DNA of 64,000 bases from Larix kaempferi (GCA_027924585.1 BSBM01000606.1:10793501-10857500), one strand, 5' to 3'; positions 42,235 to 53,820 are shown, numbered from the stretch's first letter. The notes: generated by a model not told the origin, from the letters alone. Translations and numbers: made by a program.

Positions 42235-42927
42235 ATGTCTCACCACACCAAGATTGAGGATAAGCTTCAAGAGGATGATAACTTTTGAGCATGGAAGTAT
42301 AGGATTGGGTTAATCCTGGAAGAAAATGAATTGGACACTTACATAAGTGAAGAGGTCCTTGTCCCAGAGCGAGAAGAGGCTAAGGTCTTACATAAGAAGA
42401 ACTTGGTCAAGGAAAAGAGAATCATTGCTGATTCTATCAAAGACCATCTCATACCAGATGTGTCATCTCTAAAGACACCCAAGGAGATGTTTGATTCCCT
42501 TACCAACTTGTTTGAAGGGAAGAACATAAATTGGAAGATGACTTTGCGGAACCAATTGAAAGGGGCAAAGCTTCAGAATGGAGAGACCATTCAATCCTAC
42601 TTTTCTAAGGTCTCTTAGATCAAGGAACAACTTGAAGCTGTGGATGAAGTAGTGGATAATGGATTAGTTGTTATGACCACATCGAATGGCCTACCTAGGT
42701 CGTGGGACTCCTTTATCCAAGGAATCTGTGCAAGAAAGAAGTTGGTCTCCTTTAGTGGACTATAGGAGGAATGTTCACAAGAAGAGGCTAGGCTTGTAGC
42801 CCGAGAAGAAAAGATTGGAAATTAATATCAAGCTCTCACAGCTCACACCAAGAAAGGAAAGTTCAAGAGGGAGCCATCCCATCACAAGAAGAAATCTTCC
42901 CACCCATACCACAGAGAAAAGAAAGAT
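42235..42927 (+). pseudogene. gag of copy 3
   Basis: ATG at 42235 begins MSHHTKIEDKLQEDDNF, then TGA (42286) stands where CGA (Arg of NFRAW) is expected. The sequence remains in frame (LILEENELDTYISEEVLVPE) to TAG at 42616, where CAG is expected in VSQIKEQ. A further TAG replaces Trp in LWEEC near 42763, and a TAA lies near 42824 in the GGEDQALA region. At least three of the four stops fit C-to-T or G-to-A transitions. The helical gag core between them is well conserved. Confidence 0.9.
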
Positions 42928-43785
42928 ATGAAGTGCTTCAATTGTAATGGAAAAGGACACTTTGCCTCAGAATGTCCCAAGAAGAGAAAAGAAGGTACTA
43001 ACAACTTTAAGAAGAACAAGAACAGCAAAAGAAGATTTCATGTTCATGTTGCTGAGGATGATGAACCTCCCAAGAAGAAGGCTAGAGCAGAAAGTGATGA
43101 TTCATCAAGTGAAGATGAATATGTTCTAATATCTGCTCTCACAGGTGCTATCTCTCATGGATGTAACAATTGGCTTATTGACAATGGGGCTTCCAAACAT
43201 ATGACTGGGTTTACAGAATCCTTTGTAGATCTCTCTGAATATGAGTCACCCCATAAAGTGAAACTTGGGGATGACTATCAATATCCTATCAAAGGAAGTG
43301 GTGAAGCCTCCTACAACCTAGACTCAGGGATGTCTTTGATGATGAAAGATGTTATATATGTACCTAGGCTCAAGAAGAACCTACTCTCCATATCTTAATT
43401 GGATGCAAAAGGCATGAGGGTTGCATTTGTAGATGGCCTAGTCCTAATGTGGCCAAAGGGTAAAACTATAGATGATGTAGTGGTGATTGGAGAGCAAGAG
43501 GGAGGATTGTACAAATTAAAGCGACAACCTGAAAATGCCATGGTACATGAATCCATGGATCCATGTGAACTTTGGAATAGAAGGCTTGCACATGTGCACT
43601 ATAGAGCACTACCAATTGCAAGCAAAGTTGTAGAATGTATTCCTAAAATCAATACAAAGCATGAAGGTGTTTGCAAAGGATGTGCAAAAGGAAAGAACAT
43701 TAAGAAGGCATTTCCAAGCAGTGAAAGCAAAGCTAAAGGAATATTGGAAATTATCCACTCTGATGTATGGGTCCTACTTCAGTAT
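42928..43785 (+). pseudogene. Zinc knuckle, protease and integrase start of copy 3
   Basis: It begins with an intact CX2CX4HX4C knuckle (KCFNCNGKGHFASECPKK). The acidic linker DDSSSEDEYVLISALTGAIS precedes the protease site WLIDNGASKHM (about 43170), which has Asn where copy 2 has Ser. TAA at 43396 (SIS*LDAKG) breaks it. Integrase begins with LWNRRLAHVHY, where the first zinc His is Asn, then CKGCAKGKN, and runs to IIHSDV near 43768. There it is fused to RNase H sequence, so the catalytic core is deleted. Confidence 0.88.
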
Positions 43786-44196
43786 GGGATTAGGTGTGAT
43801 CTCTTGGTTTAGCAGGAAGCAGTCCTGCATAGCATTGAGTACAGCCGAAGCAGACTATGTTGCATCTTGTTCAGCTAGTTGTGAGGTAGTATGGTTGAGG
43901 AAGCTACTGTTTGAGTTATTTGATCTCTCGTTGAAGGATACTAGTATCTTTTGTGATAACCAGAGTTGTGTGAAGCTGTATCAGAATCCAGTGTTCCACG
44001 ACAGGTTGAAGCACATTGAGATCAAATATCACTATATCAGGGATATGGTGTAGAGAGGAGCAGTGAGGCTCCTATATGTTACGACGGATGAGCAGGTTGC
44101 AGATGTGTTGAAACAACCACTAGCCAGAGTGAAGTTTGAGCACTTCAAAGAGAGGCTTGGTGTTCTTCATATTAACGACACTTCAAGGAAGAAGTG
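43786..44196 (+). pseudogene. RNase H C-terminal part of copy 3
   Basis: Right of the deletion join, sequence reads YFSMGLGVISWFSRKQSCIA, STAEADYVASCSAS and FCDNQSC, stops at TAG near 44051 (MV*RGAVRLLYV), then continues to the C-terminus at 44196. Compared with copy 2, the missing segment covers the integrase core, RT and the first half of RNase H. It looks like a simple internal deletion. Confidence 0.88.
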
Positions 44197-45656
44197 ATGG
44201 ACACATTTGTAGGAGCCATTCCAAGCATGGTGAGAGGAGGATCCTTCCCATGGATGTGGATGTTGATCATCAGGACGATGCTCCAGTTTCTGCTCTATAT
44301 GATCAGTTGGATCATGTATTTGTATATGCATCATGTTGGATGCTTGATATGATCAATTAAATCATCTATTTGTATGTGCATCATGTTGGATGCTTGATAT
44401 GATTAGTTGGATCATGTATTTGTATATGCATCATGTTGGATGCTTGATATGATTAGTTGGATCATGTATTTGATTATGTATCAGGTGGATACATCATATG
44501 ATCAAGTGGATCATGTATTTGATTATGTATCAGGTGGATACATAATTTATATGATCATGTGGATCATGTATGTGTTTATGTATCAGGTGGATACATTATA
44601 TGATCAGGTATACCGATCATGTATGATGATGTGTATTAGGTAGATACTATGTATGCATCAGGTGGATGCAGTGTATGATCAAGATGATCATGGATGATGA
44701 GATTCAGATGTTTCTCTAGATGATATGCATAAAGTGGATGCATTGTATGATCAGGGTGATCATGGACGATGAGCTTCAGGATGTTGCTCCAGATGACATG
44801 CATCAGGATGATGTTATGATGATCAAGATGATCATGTGTGATGAGTATCAGGATGATGTATGAGCATCAGGGTGATGCTCCATGTGATGATGATCAGTTG
44901 GATCATGGGTATCAGATTGATACTTCGAGGTCATGGATGATATGTGGCAAGTTGTGCAAGTAACATGTAATCAGTCCTCAGAGTTCCGATAGGTTGAGCT
45001 GTGTGCTCGTAATCAGTCTTGGGATGAGTTATTGCTATGGAGACATGTAATCAGTCCTGGAGATCAAATAGGTTGAGTTGTGTGCTCATAATAAATCTTG
45101 GGATGCTCTTTAGAGATCTTGTCAGTCATGATATGGCACATAAATGTTTCTGGGATACTCTTTAAAGGTATTGTCTATTCACATGTAATCAGTCCTGGAG
45201 ATCTGATAGGTTGATCTGCGTGCTCGTAATATGTCCCAGGATGCTCTTTAGAGATCTTGTTGGTCATGCTACGACACATAAATGTTCTTGGGATGCTATT
45301 TAAAGGTATTGTGAATGGATGCATGTAATTAGTCCTGAGAGATCTTGCCGGTCGTGCTTAGGCACATAAATGTTTCTGGGATGCTCTGGTCAGGTATTGC
45401 ATCAACACATAATTAGTCCTGAGAGTCCACCTCTATCAGACCGTTCGTACAGATGATGAAGACCTACAGGTGGTGGGCCTACATCCAGTATGAAACAGGA
45501 CTAGCTCTATAGAACTTCCTATGATGAGTAGTTCAGATATTGATTGAGATAGTAGCAACAGTGAGGATGATGATGATTCGATGATGATGATCCAGTGATG
45601 ATGATCCAGAGAAGAAGACTTGTGCTACTATATCTGTGTCGAGAAATACCTTCCTA
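44197..45656 (+). repeat. Hairpin-rich 3' region of copy 3
   Basis: About twenty short inverted repeats lie between 44300 and 44930. Examples: GCATC-ATGTTG-GATGC repeats, GTATC-AGGTG-GATAC repeats, TGCATC-AGGTG-GATGCA, ATGATC-AAGATG-ATCAT types, GAGCATC-AGGGT-GATGCTC (44862-44880, perfect) and ATGATC-AGTTG-GATCAT. 44940-45450 contains the AATCAGTCCTGG / CTCTTTAGAGATCTTG units as in copy 1. No protein is credible. Confidence 0.87.
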
Positions 45657-45668
45657 GTTAAGAGGGAG
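45657..45668 (+). promoter_or_regulatory. Polypurine tract of copy 3
   Basis: TTAAGAGGGAG directly before the 3' LTR, which starts TGTCGATG (TGTTGATG in the other copies). Confidence 0.85.
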
Positions 45669-46232
45669 TGTCGATGTATATGTAACTTCGGAATGTATTT
45701 CACCTATGTATATTGTACTTTTATAGAGATGGTATTATTCCTCTATACAGAAGTGTTGTCATTTGTATTGACAAGTGTCGTAACTTGCATATGATGGGTT
45801 ATTAGACCACCAAGTGTGGGGTCAGCCTTGATTAGTATTACCATGGGTTATTAGACTAAGTTAGACAAGTCATCCCTATTAGTTTATTAGAAGGGTCAGG
45901 TCATGTGTAAATAGAGTGCAGAAGGCACTCTATTTGATCACTTCATTATTCACTTCTACACTCTCCAGAAAGTGGCGCACAAGTGAGGAAGGAGGAGTAG
46001 CTGCTAGAGAAGACTATCTCTTGTACTTGGGTTGTATCATTGCTCTTTCTATCTCTGAGGAAGTTGTGGGGTTTTTCACATTTATGGTTTTCCCTAGTGA
46101 AACTCTGTGTGTTTATTGTCTCATGTGATTGCTTGGTGTGATTGATATGCCTTCTTATGCTTGATATGTTGTACATGTTATTCTCTTAGTAAAGATCCTA
46201 GAGTATGTTGAACTAATGCTAAAAAATTAACA
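45669..46232 (+). repeat. 3' LTR of copy 3 (564 bp)
   Basis: It is full-length and ends AAATTAACA before the target duplication AATTT. It serves as the reference for the damage in the 5' LTR. Confidence 0.94.
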
Positions 46233-46688
46233 AATTTCTCCTCGCAACTCGGCTGCAGTATACCAGGATCGTGGCATCTCATCTAAAGTATGGATCAAGG
46301 AATGGACCCATTCATCTCATGGTCATGATGCCCACAATGTCTGACATTCCCTTAGATGACTTCCAGGGTTATTTCGACGATCATATTTCCCTGCATGGTA
46401 GACCTCATTATCGCCGAAATGAACTATCATCAATCTTTTGCATTGCGACCATTCATTAATTGATTTCTTGTGTGTCGCCCACCAGCATGCTGGAGTAGCC
46501 TTCAGTGCTTATTCTAATTCCAGCAGTCGCTAGGGTTCTGAAACGATTTCCTCTAACTCTATGAGAAAGTTGGACAAACCAAACAGCCCTTCATATACTG
46601 GAAGTGTAACTATTTCAGTCACAACACGACATAACAATTGCATGACTAACCCGCACTTGCGGAGCGATAGCTCGTGTAAGCGGTTCTA
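46233..46688 (-). pseudogene. Gypsy protease-to-RT linker, right of the nested element
   Basis: Gypsy sequence resumes after the AATTT duplication. Together with 41099-41181 this would encode the linker between protease and RT. Element-sense translation is broken and I identify no motif in it. Confidence 0.6.
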
Positions 46689-47260
46689 CTAGTGTTCTAA
46701 CGCATCATTAGAGTCAAAAGACGTAGAGCTATCATTGTGACATCCCAGCTCACCATTGGTAGTCAGATGAATATAGTCTTCAGAAATATTGAATGGATGG
46801 TCCCATCCACTAGGATCTTTGTCCTTCACTGGCTCAATGTATCTGCGTCCTTCAGCCGGATCCAATGGGGCTACGACTCTAAGATCGTGGTTTTCAGAAG
46901 TCATCATCTGTCGCTTGAAGTTGATTATCACTCCACTGTCATTAGCCCATCCGATCCCCAACAACCTGGGATACGAGCTTCCTCCTTCAACCACTTTGAT
47001 GACGTCAAAGTCAGCATAGGTCTTCATGCCCTCAATGTCCACCACCAAGTGTGGGACTCTCCCAATCGGTGTCACCTTAGCGTGATTAGATAACCAGAGT
47101 TGTACATGAGACCAGCTCAATGGGGGGCTCCCCATTTTCTGCCATGCCTACTTGGTTAAGATGTTAAAATCCGAACCAAGATCCAGAATAATTGAATCAA
47201 CATCATAGTCCCCAATTTATCTATTCATGTGCATCTCCTTACCGATCTTTAATTGCTGTA
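46689..47260 (-). pseudogene. Protease region of the gypsy element
   Basis: Element-sense codons near 47215-47160 read DSIILDLGSDFNIL. This occupies the place of the aspartic protease active site, with DLGS instead of the usual D-S/T-G. The following frame (47135-46689) gives LWLSNHAKVTPIGRVPHLVV and GGSSYPRLLGIGWANDSGVI, which fits the body of a retropepsin-like domain. A stop near 47140 separates the two. I recall DLGSD motifs in other plant gypsy proteins, from memory only. Confidence 0.65.
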
Positions 47261-48250
47261 AGGAGTTTACTGCGGACTCTTGCCATCCCCTGGTTGGTCA
47301 TTGCAATAACCCCTCGATCTCAACTAGAGACGCAGGATCTCTTGCCAGCAATAAGTAGCTCTTGAAAAATTTCTGCAAGGTTCTAGATGGCGCCGATGGA
47401 CCTACCTTCGTAGTAGCATAAAAAACAGGGGGCATGTTGCAAATAATATCTTGACCATGGTCTTGGTCCATCGCACGATGTGCCTAAAATAACACATCAC
47501 GTTCAGATTCAATGTCAAATGAGGCCTTCTTTTTCCCAGCCAGTCGAATAAGCAGCTATGGGCTATCCCCTCCTATTATTGCACCTCCCCACATGATGAC
47601 TGCGACATCTAGATCCTGTGGCCTTGGCTACACAAAAATTGTTGCAACACTCGCACCCTGATTCTTGTTCAGTGGTGGATTCCCCAGTTTGTTCACATCC
47701 AGATTAGAATTCTGATTTGGGCGTTGGTTCTGGTTCTGCACTAGTTGCTACACCTGATTCTGTACTATCTGCTGCGCCTGATTCTGATTCTACAATTGTG
47801 GAATATTCCCTACTTTCCATCGTGTAATCAACTGCAGGAAGTTCTCCACTATATGATCTGTAACAAAGAAAAATGTACACTGCAACTGCAAGAGTGGGCA
47901 GTCGCATTAATAATGCCCCCATACCGCATAGTGATAACACTGAATAGGTCTGCGACCTCCTCGTCCTCCTCCATGACCAAATCCTCTACCATGTCCACCC
48001 TGGAATCCTCCCCGGAATCTTCCCTACTGTTGGTACTGTGGTTGGTTGTGCTATTGCTGCATAGGAGTTGGTTTCATGCCTTGCCCTTGCTGTGCATATT
48101 ACGGTTGTTGAACGTACTGTGGCTTCTATGGAACGATTTGCATCGGAGCATATTGCGGCATAAACTGCTCTGGTTGCTACTGTGGTACAAACTGTACCTG
48201 CGGTTGAGGTAGCGGCTGGGCTACCTACGGCTGCGGTTGTGGTTGTTATA
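47261..48250 (-). pseudogene. Gag-protease linker of the gypsy element, Gln/Pro-rich
   Basis: Low-complexity codons (repeats of Gln, Pro, Tyr and Gly in element sense, for example the CAACAG-, CCGCAG- and CATAAC-rich stretch at 47990-48240) suggest a disordered linker. The plus-strand Leu-rich ORF at 47745-48212 is its shadow. Several stops break it. Confidence 0.5.
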
Positions 48251-49205
48251 TGGCACGGAGATTGTCCTTTACATAGAACGCATCGTACGTTCTCTCATGA
48301 AGCAACCCATATGCCCAGCAATATTTGTCATCATGTCCCACATATTTACAGAATGTGCAATACAGATTGCTTGGTTTGGTGACCATCTTCTGCATGTATG
48401 GACATTCCTAATGGCGGTGCCCATATACCTAACAAACGTGACACCATGGCATGCCACCACCACTCAATGGGTTTGGTGCTCCTGAAACTAGATAATTGTG
48501 GAAGTCAGGGAAATTGTCCTTAGTATGCCCTTCTCCTCGACATCGCGTACACCATACTTCTTCATGTTGCTCCTTGCCCTTCTTCAGATATTGCAGCTGT
48601 ATGGTCAATTTAGCTAGCTGTGTCTGTATCTACGACATCCCAGCTACATTTTCACCAACCGGCGATGCTTCCAACCGCATTGTGATATCCAGAGCTTCAC
48701 TGGGAGTCATAATGTTCTGTCGCATCAGTGGTAGTCAAATGTGTGGTAGCAGTGCCATGATGAACCACTCTTTGTGTTGGAAAACTCTCATATCAAAACT
48801 AACCCTCGCCATCAGTGTATTAAACCGCTGGTGAAAATCCCACACCGTCTCATTGGGATACTACTTTATTTCTTTCAATTCTGTAATATATTGTGCTTCA
48901 GACTTGGGTTTTCTGAATTTTGCAATCAAACCATCCCTGATGCCGCCTAGTGTCTTCTTCGGAGCTCCTGTGGGGACGAGAAAAAACTTCATAAACCAGT
49001 CTAATGCGCGACCTCGTAGAGTTGTCGCTAACTGTCCTTTCTTAGCATTATCATCAGTGATCTGTTTTACGGTCCATACTGCTTCACACAAAAACCAGTA
49101 CTGCTCTGGGTTATCTATCCCATTCCTGTGGAACAACGACAATTTAGCGTCCTTGCCCACCATCCTAGGCTTCCTTGTTGCAGTCACTGAACTACTAGCA
49201 ATCAA
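48251..49205 (-). pseudogene. Gag with three zinc knuckles of the gypsy element
   Basis: 49205-48861 matches the retrotransposon Gag capsid pattern (LSLFHRNGIDNPEQYWFLCE, LATTLRGRALDWFMKF). After a stop near 48860 the frame continues to three knuckles about 45 residues apart. The first is CTRCRGEGHTKDNF, with the last Cys replaced by Phe (about 48545). The second, CHVC.VYGHRH.EC, contains two TAG codons (about 48435). The third is intact, CTFCKYVGHDDKYC (about 48345). They would bind element RNA during packaging. Confidence 0.82.
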
Positions 49206-50084
49206 TTTTTGTTGACCCGATGGGGTCGAAGTTGTGTTCGTTACCGGTTGACAGATAGTGATCAGAGGTGTGGGTACATTGCTGTTGGGGTTTGCTCCTG
49301 CCTCTATCCTAGGTGTAGCTTGGTTGTCCTTGTCTAGACTGTGAGGTCACTTCGTCCCATGTGGTATTCCTTTGTGAACTTATGCTTTGATCGCAGAAGG
49401 ACCTTCTCTTGTACTCTGTCTCTTTTCCTGTTGAAACCTTGCTCCTCCCCTTGTAAGACCTCTCTCTTCCTCGGCTTCGCTCACAGTCTCATCACGACCT
49501 GCACCCATCTACCCCTTATCATTCCATGTACTGCCCCCCTGCCATCGTGATACCCATGGCCTCCGCCCACCAGGATGTTTACCGATCTAGATGCATCTTC
49601 AATATACCCTTCTCGCAAATAATCCTCTTAATGGACTATTGGAGCGAAAGTAGAAACCTTCCCTGGGATTCACGGAAGAAATATCTTTCAGCTTCACTAT
49701 AAGAATTTTACATATCAACCACAAGTTCAGTGATATACCCTTCCAAGATGCTATCAAGCCACACCTCCATAGCTCATGACGCTTTGTTGTCAACTTCCTG
49801 CAGTTCTTGGATCAACTCCGGGGTCCAGGTCGTCGGCTCACCGCCTTGGAAGTTCCTCTTCTAAAAGGTCAACTTTCCCAACCACTAGTACAAAATTACT
49901 GGGAATTCACAGAAAAACCATTTGTGTGGACCATCGTGAATATATCTTCCCACCCACTGATCTACTATCAGTCGAGTGTTCTAACTTTCTTCTTCAGCAA
50001 ATTCCTACAACTTCTGATCAAACCAACTTTGTATCTCTGGTTGTGTTGGATGTCACAACATATCCTCCTTTCACTTCGCACATG
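49206..50084 (-). other. Leader and N-terminal gag of the gypsy element
   Basis: 0.9 kb between the primer site and recognisable Gag. Short frames on both strands (49599-49793 minus, 49776-50349 plus) have no recognised motif; the plus-strand ones run into the LTR and are shadows. Confidence 0.5.
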
Positions 50085-50102
50085 GTCCCGGCAATGGAAC
50101 CA
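50085..50102 (-). promoter_or_regulatory. Primer binding site of the gypsy element
   Basis: In element sense TGGTTCCATTGCCGGGAC lies two bases after the LTR end. It resembles the TGGCGCCGTTGCCGGGG site of Tat/Athila-type plant elements (tRNA-Asp) with several changes. The actual primer tRNA is not certain. Confidence 0.6.
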
Positions 50103-50104
50103 TT

Positions 50105-50988
50105 TGTTGACTCAAACCCAGTTAACAGGGGTTCGCATCATTGTCGACACCAACCCACTGCGATCTCCCTTTGCACCGACCCATATAGGTTTTACCCCAT
50201 CTAGCAACACCTGCGGAGCAGATGAGGTCTCACCCGAGATTTTCAAGGGAGAGTCGACGGGACCATGTTTCCGCCGATTGAAGGAGGATGTTTGTGGAAA
50301 CAATCACTTAAACTTATTGCGACATTTAGAAATAGATCTATGCATTTAAATTCGACATCATTGTATTCATTGCATTATTCAACACAAACATTCATTGCAG
50401 CAAGTATAATAGTAAAGCATTAATTGTAGCAAGGAAACATAGGATCATTCATATATCACAACATGCATTACCATAACTGAACAAAATATACATAGGGATT
50501 TCGCAAAACAGCTCCGTCATGTCATATTAGCTCAGCAAAACCCAAATACAATATCTCCACAAAACGCATATCTCGCAAAGAACTCAGACGAATACCAAGA
50601 TCAAATCTCCATTCACATTAAGACTTGGTTATGCTCTCCCCTCTTTTTCTCTCTCTCTCACAACACATATGACTCTATGACTATAAATAGGCATCTTCCT
50701 TTACATGGCTTGTACACTTACTAACAACTTCGTAACCGATGCTTTGAGCAAATGACCCAAAATCTAACTCATGCAGTCCAAATGACCCAAAAACCTGCAT
50801 ACTACAGTACAATTTGACCCAAAATTACATAACATACGGTCTAAATGACCCAAAACCTGCATACTGCGATACAATCGACTCAAAAATACATAAAGTAATA
50901 TCCTTTGCGCCCAGCTCTCTGCCTTCCACGATATCTTTTGACTCGTTGAAGCATCCGCGATGCTACCTTACCAAACCTCTTGCCAACA
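50105..50988 (-). repeat. 5' LTR of the gypsy element (884 bp)
   Basis: Plus-strand TGTTGACTCAAACC to TGCCAACA; pairs with 33507-34398. It has a shorter CT tract (50645-50660) and the same AAATGACCCAAAA repeats (50751-50860). Confidence 0.9.
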
Positions 50989-51445
50989 GGCTCAGTTCTA
51001 ACACCACAAGGAAGTTCCCTCGTCAGAGAATATGTGAGCTCCTACTCAAACTCGATGACTATATAAAGATTCCCTAGATCTTTAGTGGCCATTTTGCATT
51101 CAAGGAGCCATCAGCTCAGTTCCACCATCCTTGGGGAACATCACCATAATTTTAGGGTAGTTGTCCCATAACAACAACTAGTAATTGAGTTCAGATGCTG
51201 CCATTTGTCCATTTCCTTCTACACCAGATTCCATTCCTCCTAGTGGGTTAGTGAACACTCTTCAACGATCTATTTGGGTGAGTGTCTCCTATTTTAATTT
51301 ATTAAATAATAATATTATTCATTTACAGCCCTCCTTGACCATCCTTGGCCATTTAGTACAAAAATTTACAATAAAACTTATAGTAATGTTTTTCCACAAA
51401 CATAAAATGTTTCAAGTACTAGGTAGGTTACAATTATATTGCAGT
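50989..51445. other. Spacer, nothing recognised
   Basis: This is flanking DNA right of the gypsy element with no repeat or protein that I can identify. Confidence 0.45.
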
Positions 51446-52560
51446 AGCAGTTGTATTTCCCACAGAGGGTGACAGATGGTTTAAGAAGTAGCCATTTGAG
51501 GTTGATTTTAGTCAATTCCTTCTGCCACAGCATGAGAGTCTTGACTAGAGTTATGGGATTCACCACAATCTTCTTAAAGAAGAATGGAGAGATGCATTAG
51601 GAATCATACAACGATATGTGACCCGTGAAGGAAGGTTCACCACAATCTATGTGTATCACTTCAGATTTATAATGCACATTGTAGGCATATCGAAGCTCAA
51701 TCTTCCTTTTAATTTGTTCAAAATATTTTTTAAGATGGAAACTAGGGTTCAAAACAATCTAGATCATACCATCCACAACATTTTTCATCATGGATTAGTC
51801 AAATTGCTTGTGCTCAGTGAATTAGGAAAGGGAAATTGGACTTCGCTACATTTCCTTTTCTAGTAAAGTGGATAATCCTAAATCTTTAGAGAGTCACTTG
51901 ACACTAGGACTGATCGGGGAGGAAGGGCAGTTCCAGTGCATAAAAGAGTTGTTTCACACTCTAGAAATCAAATCCAAAGTAAGGAAGGAACCTCAAAGGA
52001 ATTCAAAGGTTATGAAAGAAAGTCTAAAATCAAAATAGAGCATATCATTGAAGGGTTTCATTTGAAAGAGGAACCTATAGTGGAACAGGTTGAAAATGAT
52101 GACCAAAATGAGGAGAATGTTGAACTCAAAGGAAAGGTTGTAGCCATGCCTAAAACACTAGGAGACACGGTGGAAAGTTCATCCTCGAAGGCGATGCAAT
52201 GGGGTATGTTTGAAGAATTATTCTCTAAACCATAAATATTTGATACTTGTGCCTCGAAGCCTGAAAATGGTAATTGAAGTCCAAAAACCAGAGCTGCTAA
52301 CAAACTAAGGTTTAATATGAGAAGTCTTATTGACCCCAAACTTAAGAAAGAAACTGTGAATAGCATTGAGGATTCCACAGATGAGGAAGATAAAAAATAT
52401 AAAAAAATAGAAGAGAGTATGACTAAGATTTTTGGGAAGATTGATGAAGGTATTAAGAAATTCCTAGAACTTTCACACACAGTTAAAGGGAATACCATGA
52501 TAGAGGGTTTAGAAGATGAAGCAGAACTAAATCCTATAGATTTTCAAGGCAAAGAATAAT
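51446..52560 (+). pseudogene. Decayed coding region of unknown family
   Basis: From 51466 one frame reads EGDRWFKK, stop, PFEVDFSQFLLPQHESLD, stop, then EEWRDALGIIQRYVTREGRF and LNLPFNLFKIFFKMETRVQN to TAG 51861. After an interrupted stretch, 51936-52235 and 52317-52559 encode a charged, Glu/Lys-rich region (VEQVENDDQNEENVELKGK; EESMTKIFGKIDEGIKKFLE). The layout, a globular part then an acidic tail, suggests one decayed gene or mobile-element ORF. I do not recognise the family. Three stops in the first part are single-base changes with the frame kept. Confidence 0.5.
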
Positions 52561-53820
52561 GTGTAAATACACAGGAGTTGGCTGGATCATCCAACAAACA
52601 AGACATTATAGCTGGAATGGATCAATCTATTAAAATTCCTGTAGAGGAAACATATTCTAAAGAATAATCAGATTAGGGAAATTTTTAGGTGCAAAATTTC
52701 ACCAATTGGCTATTTTTATTGTCTAGTTAATCTCAAGCTATTCCAGACATATTTGACCCTTATATTTTGGATCTCATAATTGTTTTTAGAACTCTGTTCA
52801 ATTATAAATGTAAAAAAAATCAAATAGTATAGGGGGTTGGTTTTTGTGAGGGTCGAGAGAGTACATGTTGATTCTACAACAATAGAACTCTATATTTATG
52901 TAAGATCTATTTTAAAAACCTTTTTTAATATGATACATAATATAATATGAGCCAAGTTTAGCCATTGATAGATTGTGAATGCATTTTCGATCTATTTGAT
53001 CTGTGTCTATTTATGAATTCATTTATGGTGAATTATTTGTCACAAATGCTCATATCTAGTATTTGTATTCATAAATTTTATTTTCAGAAAGTATTTATGT
53101 TATGGATACTTAAAACTTTGATGTATGAATACAGTTTGTATCTTACGTCTTAAAGTGTTAACCCAGTTCATCTTATGTTTATGCCTTATGTTTTTTTGTA
53201 TTTTCAGTGGTATACTTTTTTATGATACTTGAACTCTTGGCCCTTAATATTTTTCAAAACCCTTAATTAAAATGCAATGATCTTAAAATCTGAATCCATT
53301 CAATTTGAGAAGCCCGGGCTTTGTATTCTTATAGTCTTGTACAAACTCCAAGACTAATATATGGTAGCTCTGTATTTTTCATTTTTCATTATTGAATGGT
53401 TGTAGGTTTTAGATTCAAATATGACCTGATAAGTAATGCAAAATTGTTAGTAAAGGTATCATAAATTGGATTGACGGAATGTGTTGTAAATTGCATAGTT
53501 TACAATGGGAAGATCTAGTTTGTAATTGTTTGCAAAGAATTTTGTAAATATGACTAGTTAGTATTATTAGGTTGATCATTGTAATATTTAATGTTTTAAT
53601 AATGCTAAATTCCAAGTTTAGTAAATATTGTAAATCTGGTTTTGTTATCATGCCAGCACGGTCTTGCATTTGCATGAGCTTTTGGGGATTTTTATAATTG
53701 TTTTTAAAGTGTCACAATTTGTTTTAAATGTTGAATGTTTGTTTTAATTGGCTTGATGGTATATTATCCTAGACTTTTGTTGACCTTTTTCCATTGTTAT
53801 ATACCTGTATTCATCCTTCA
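52561..53820. other. AT-rich spacer
   Basis: No ORF with protein-like composition is present and no tandem array. Part of it may be a degenerate LTR ending at 53871. Confidence 0.5.

Larger units (their letters stand above)
41182..46232 (+). mobile_element. Family A Ty1/copia element, copy 3, internally deleted, nested in the gypsy element
   Basis: 5051 bp flanked by AATTT. Order: damaged 5' LTR (479 bp), mutated primer site, leader, broken gag, protease, first part of integrase, then a direct join to RNase H, hairpin-rich 3' region, polypurine tract and 564-bp 3' LTR. Roughly 38 differences in about 465 aligned LTR bases (near 8%). It lies in the opposite orientation to its host. It lacks the integrase core and the whole RT, so it cannot move by itself. 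Confidence 0.95.
33507..50988 (-). mobile_element. Old Ty3/gypsy element on the minus strand, split by a family A element
   Basis: LTRs of 892 and 884 bp bound it; without the nested 5051 bp and one AATTT it is about 12.4 kb. Minus-strand order is LTR, primer site, leader, gag with three zinc knuckles, protease, RT, RNase H, integrase, an extra coding region, LTR. RT before integrase is the Ty3/gypsy order. Every gene has stops or shifts, and the first 200 LTR bases differ at about 15% by eye, so it is old and dead. The flanks (CGCTT at 33502-33506, GGCTC at 50989-50993) share only GCT, so I see no sound target duplication. Confidence 0.93.

Noticed and set aside
49776-50349. Plus-strand ORFs of 142 and 180 codons
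   Set aside because: They cross the gypsy primer site and LTR boundary, so they cannot be conserved genes, and no motif is seen.
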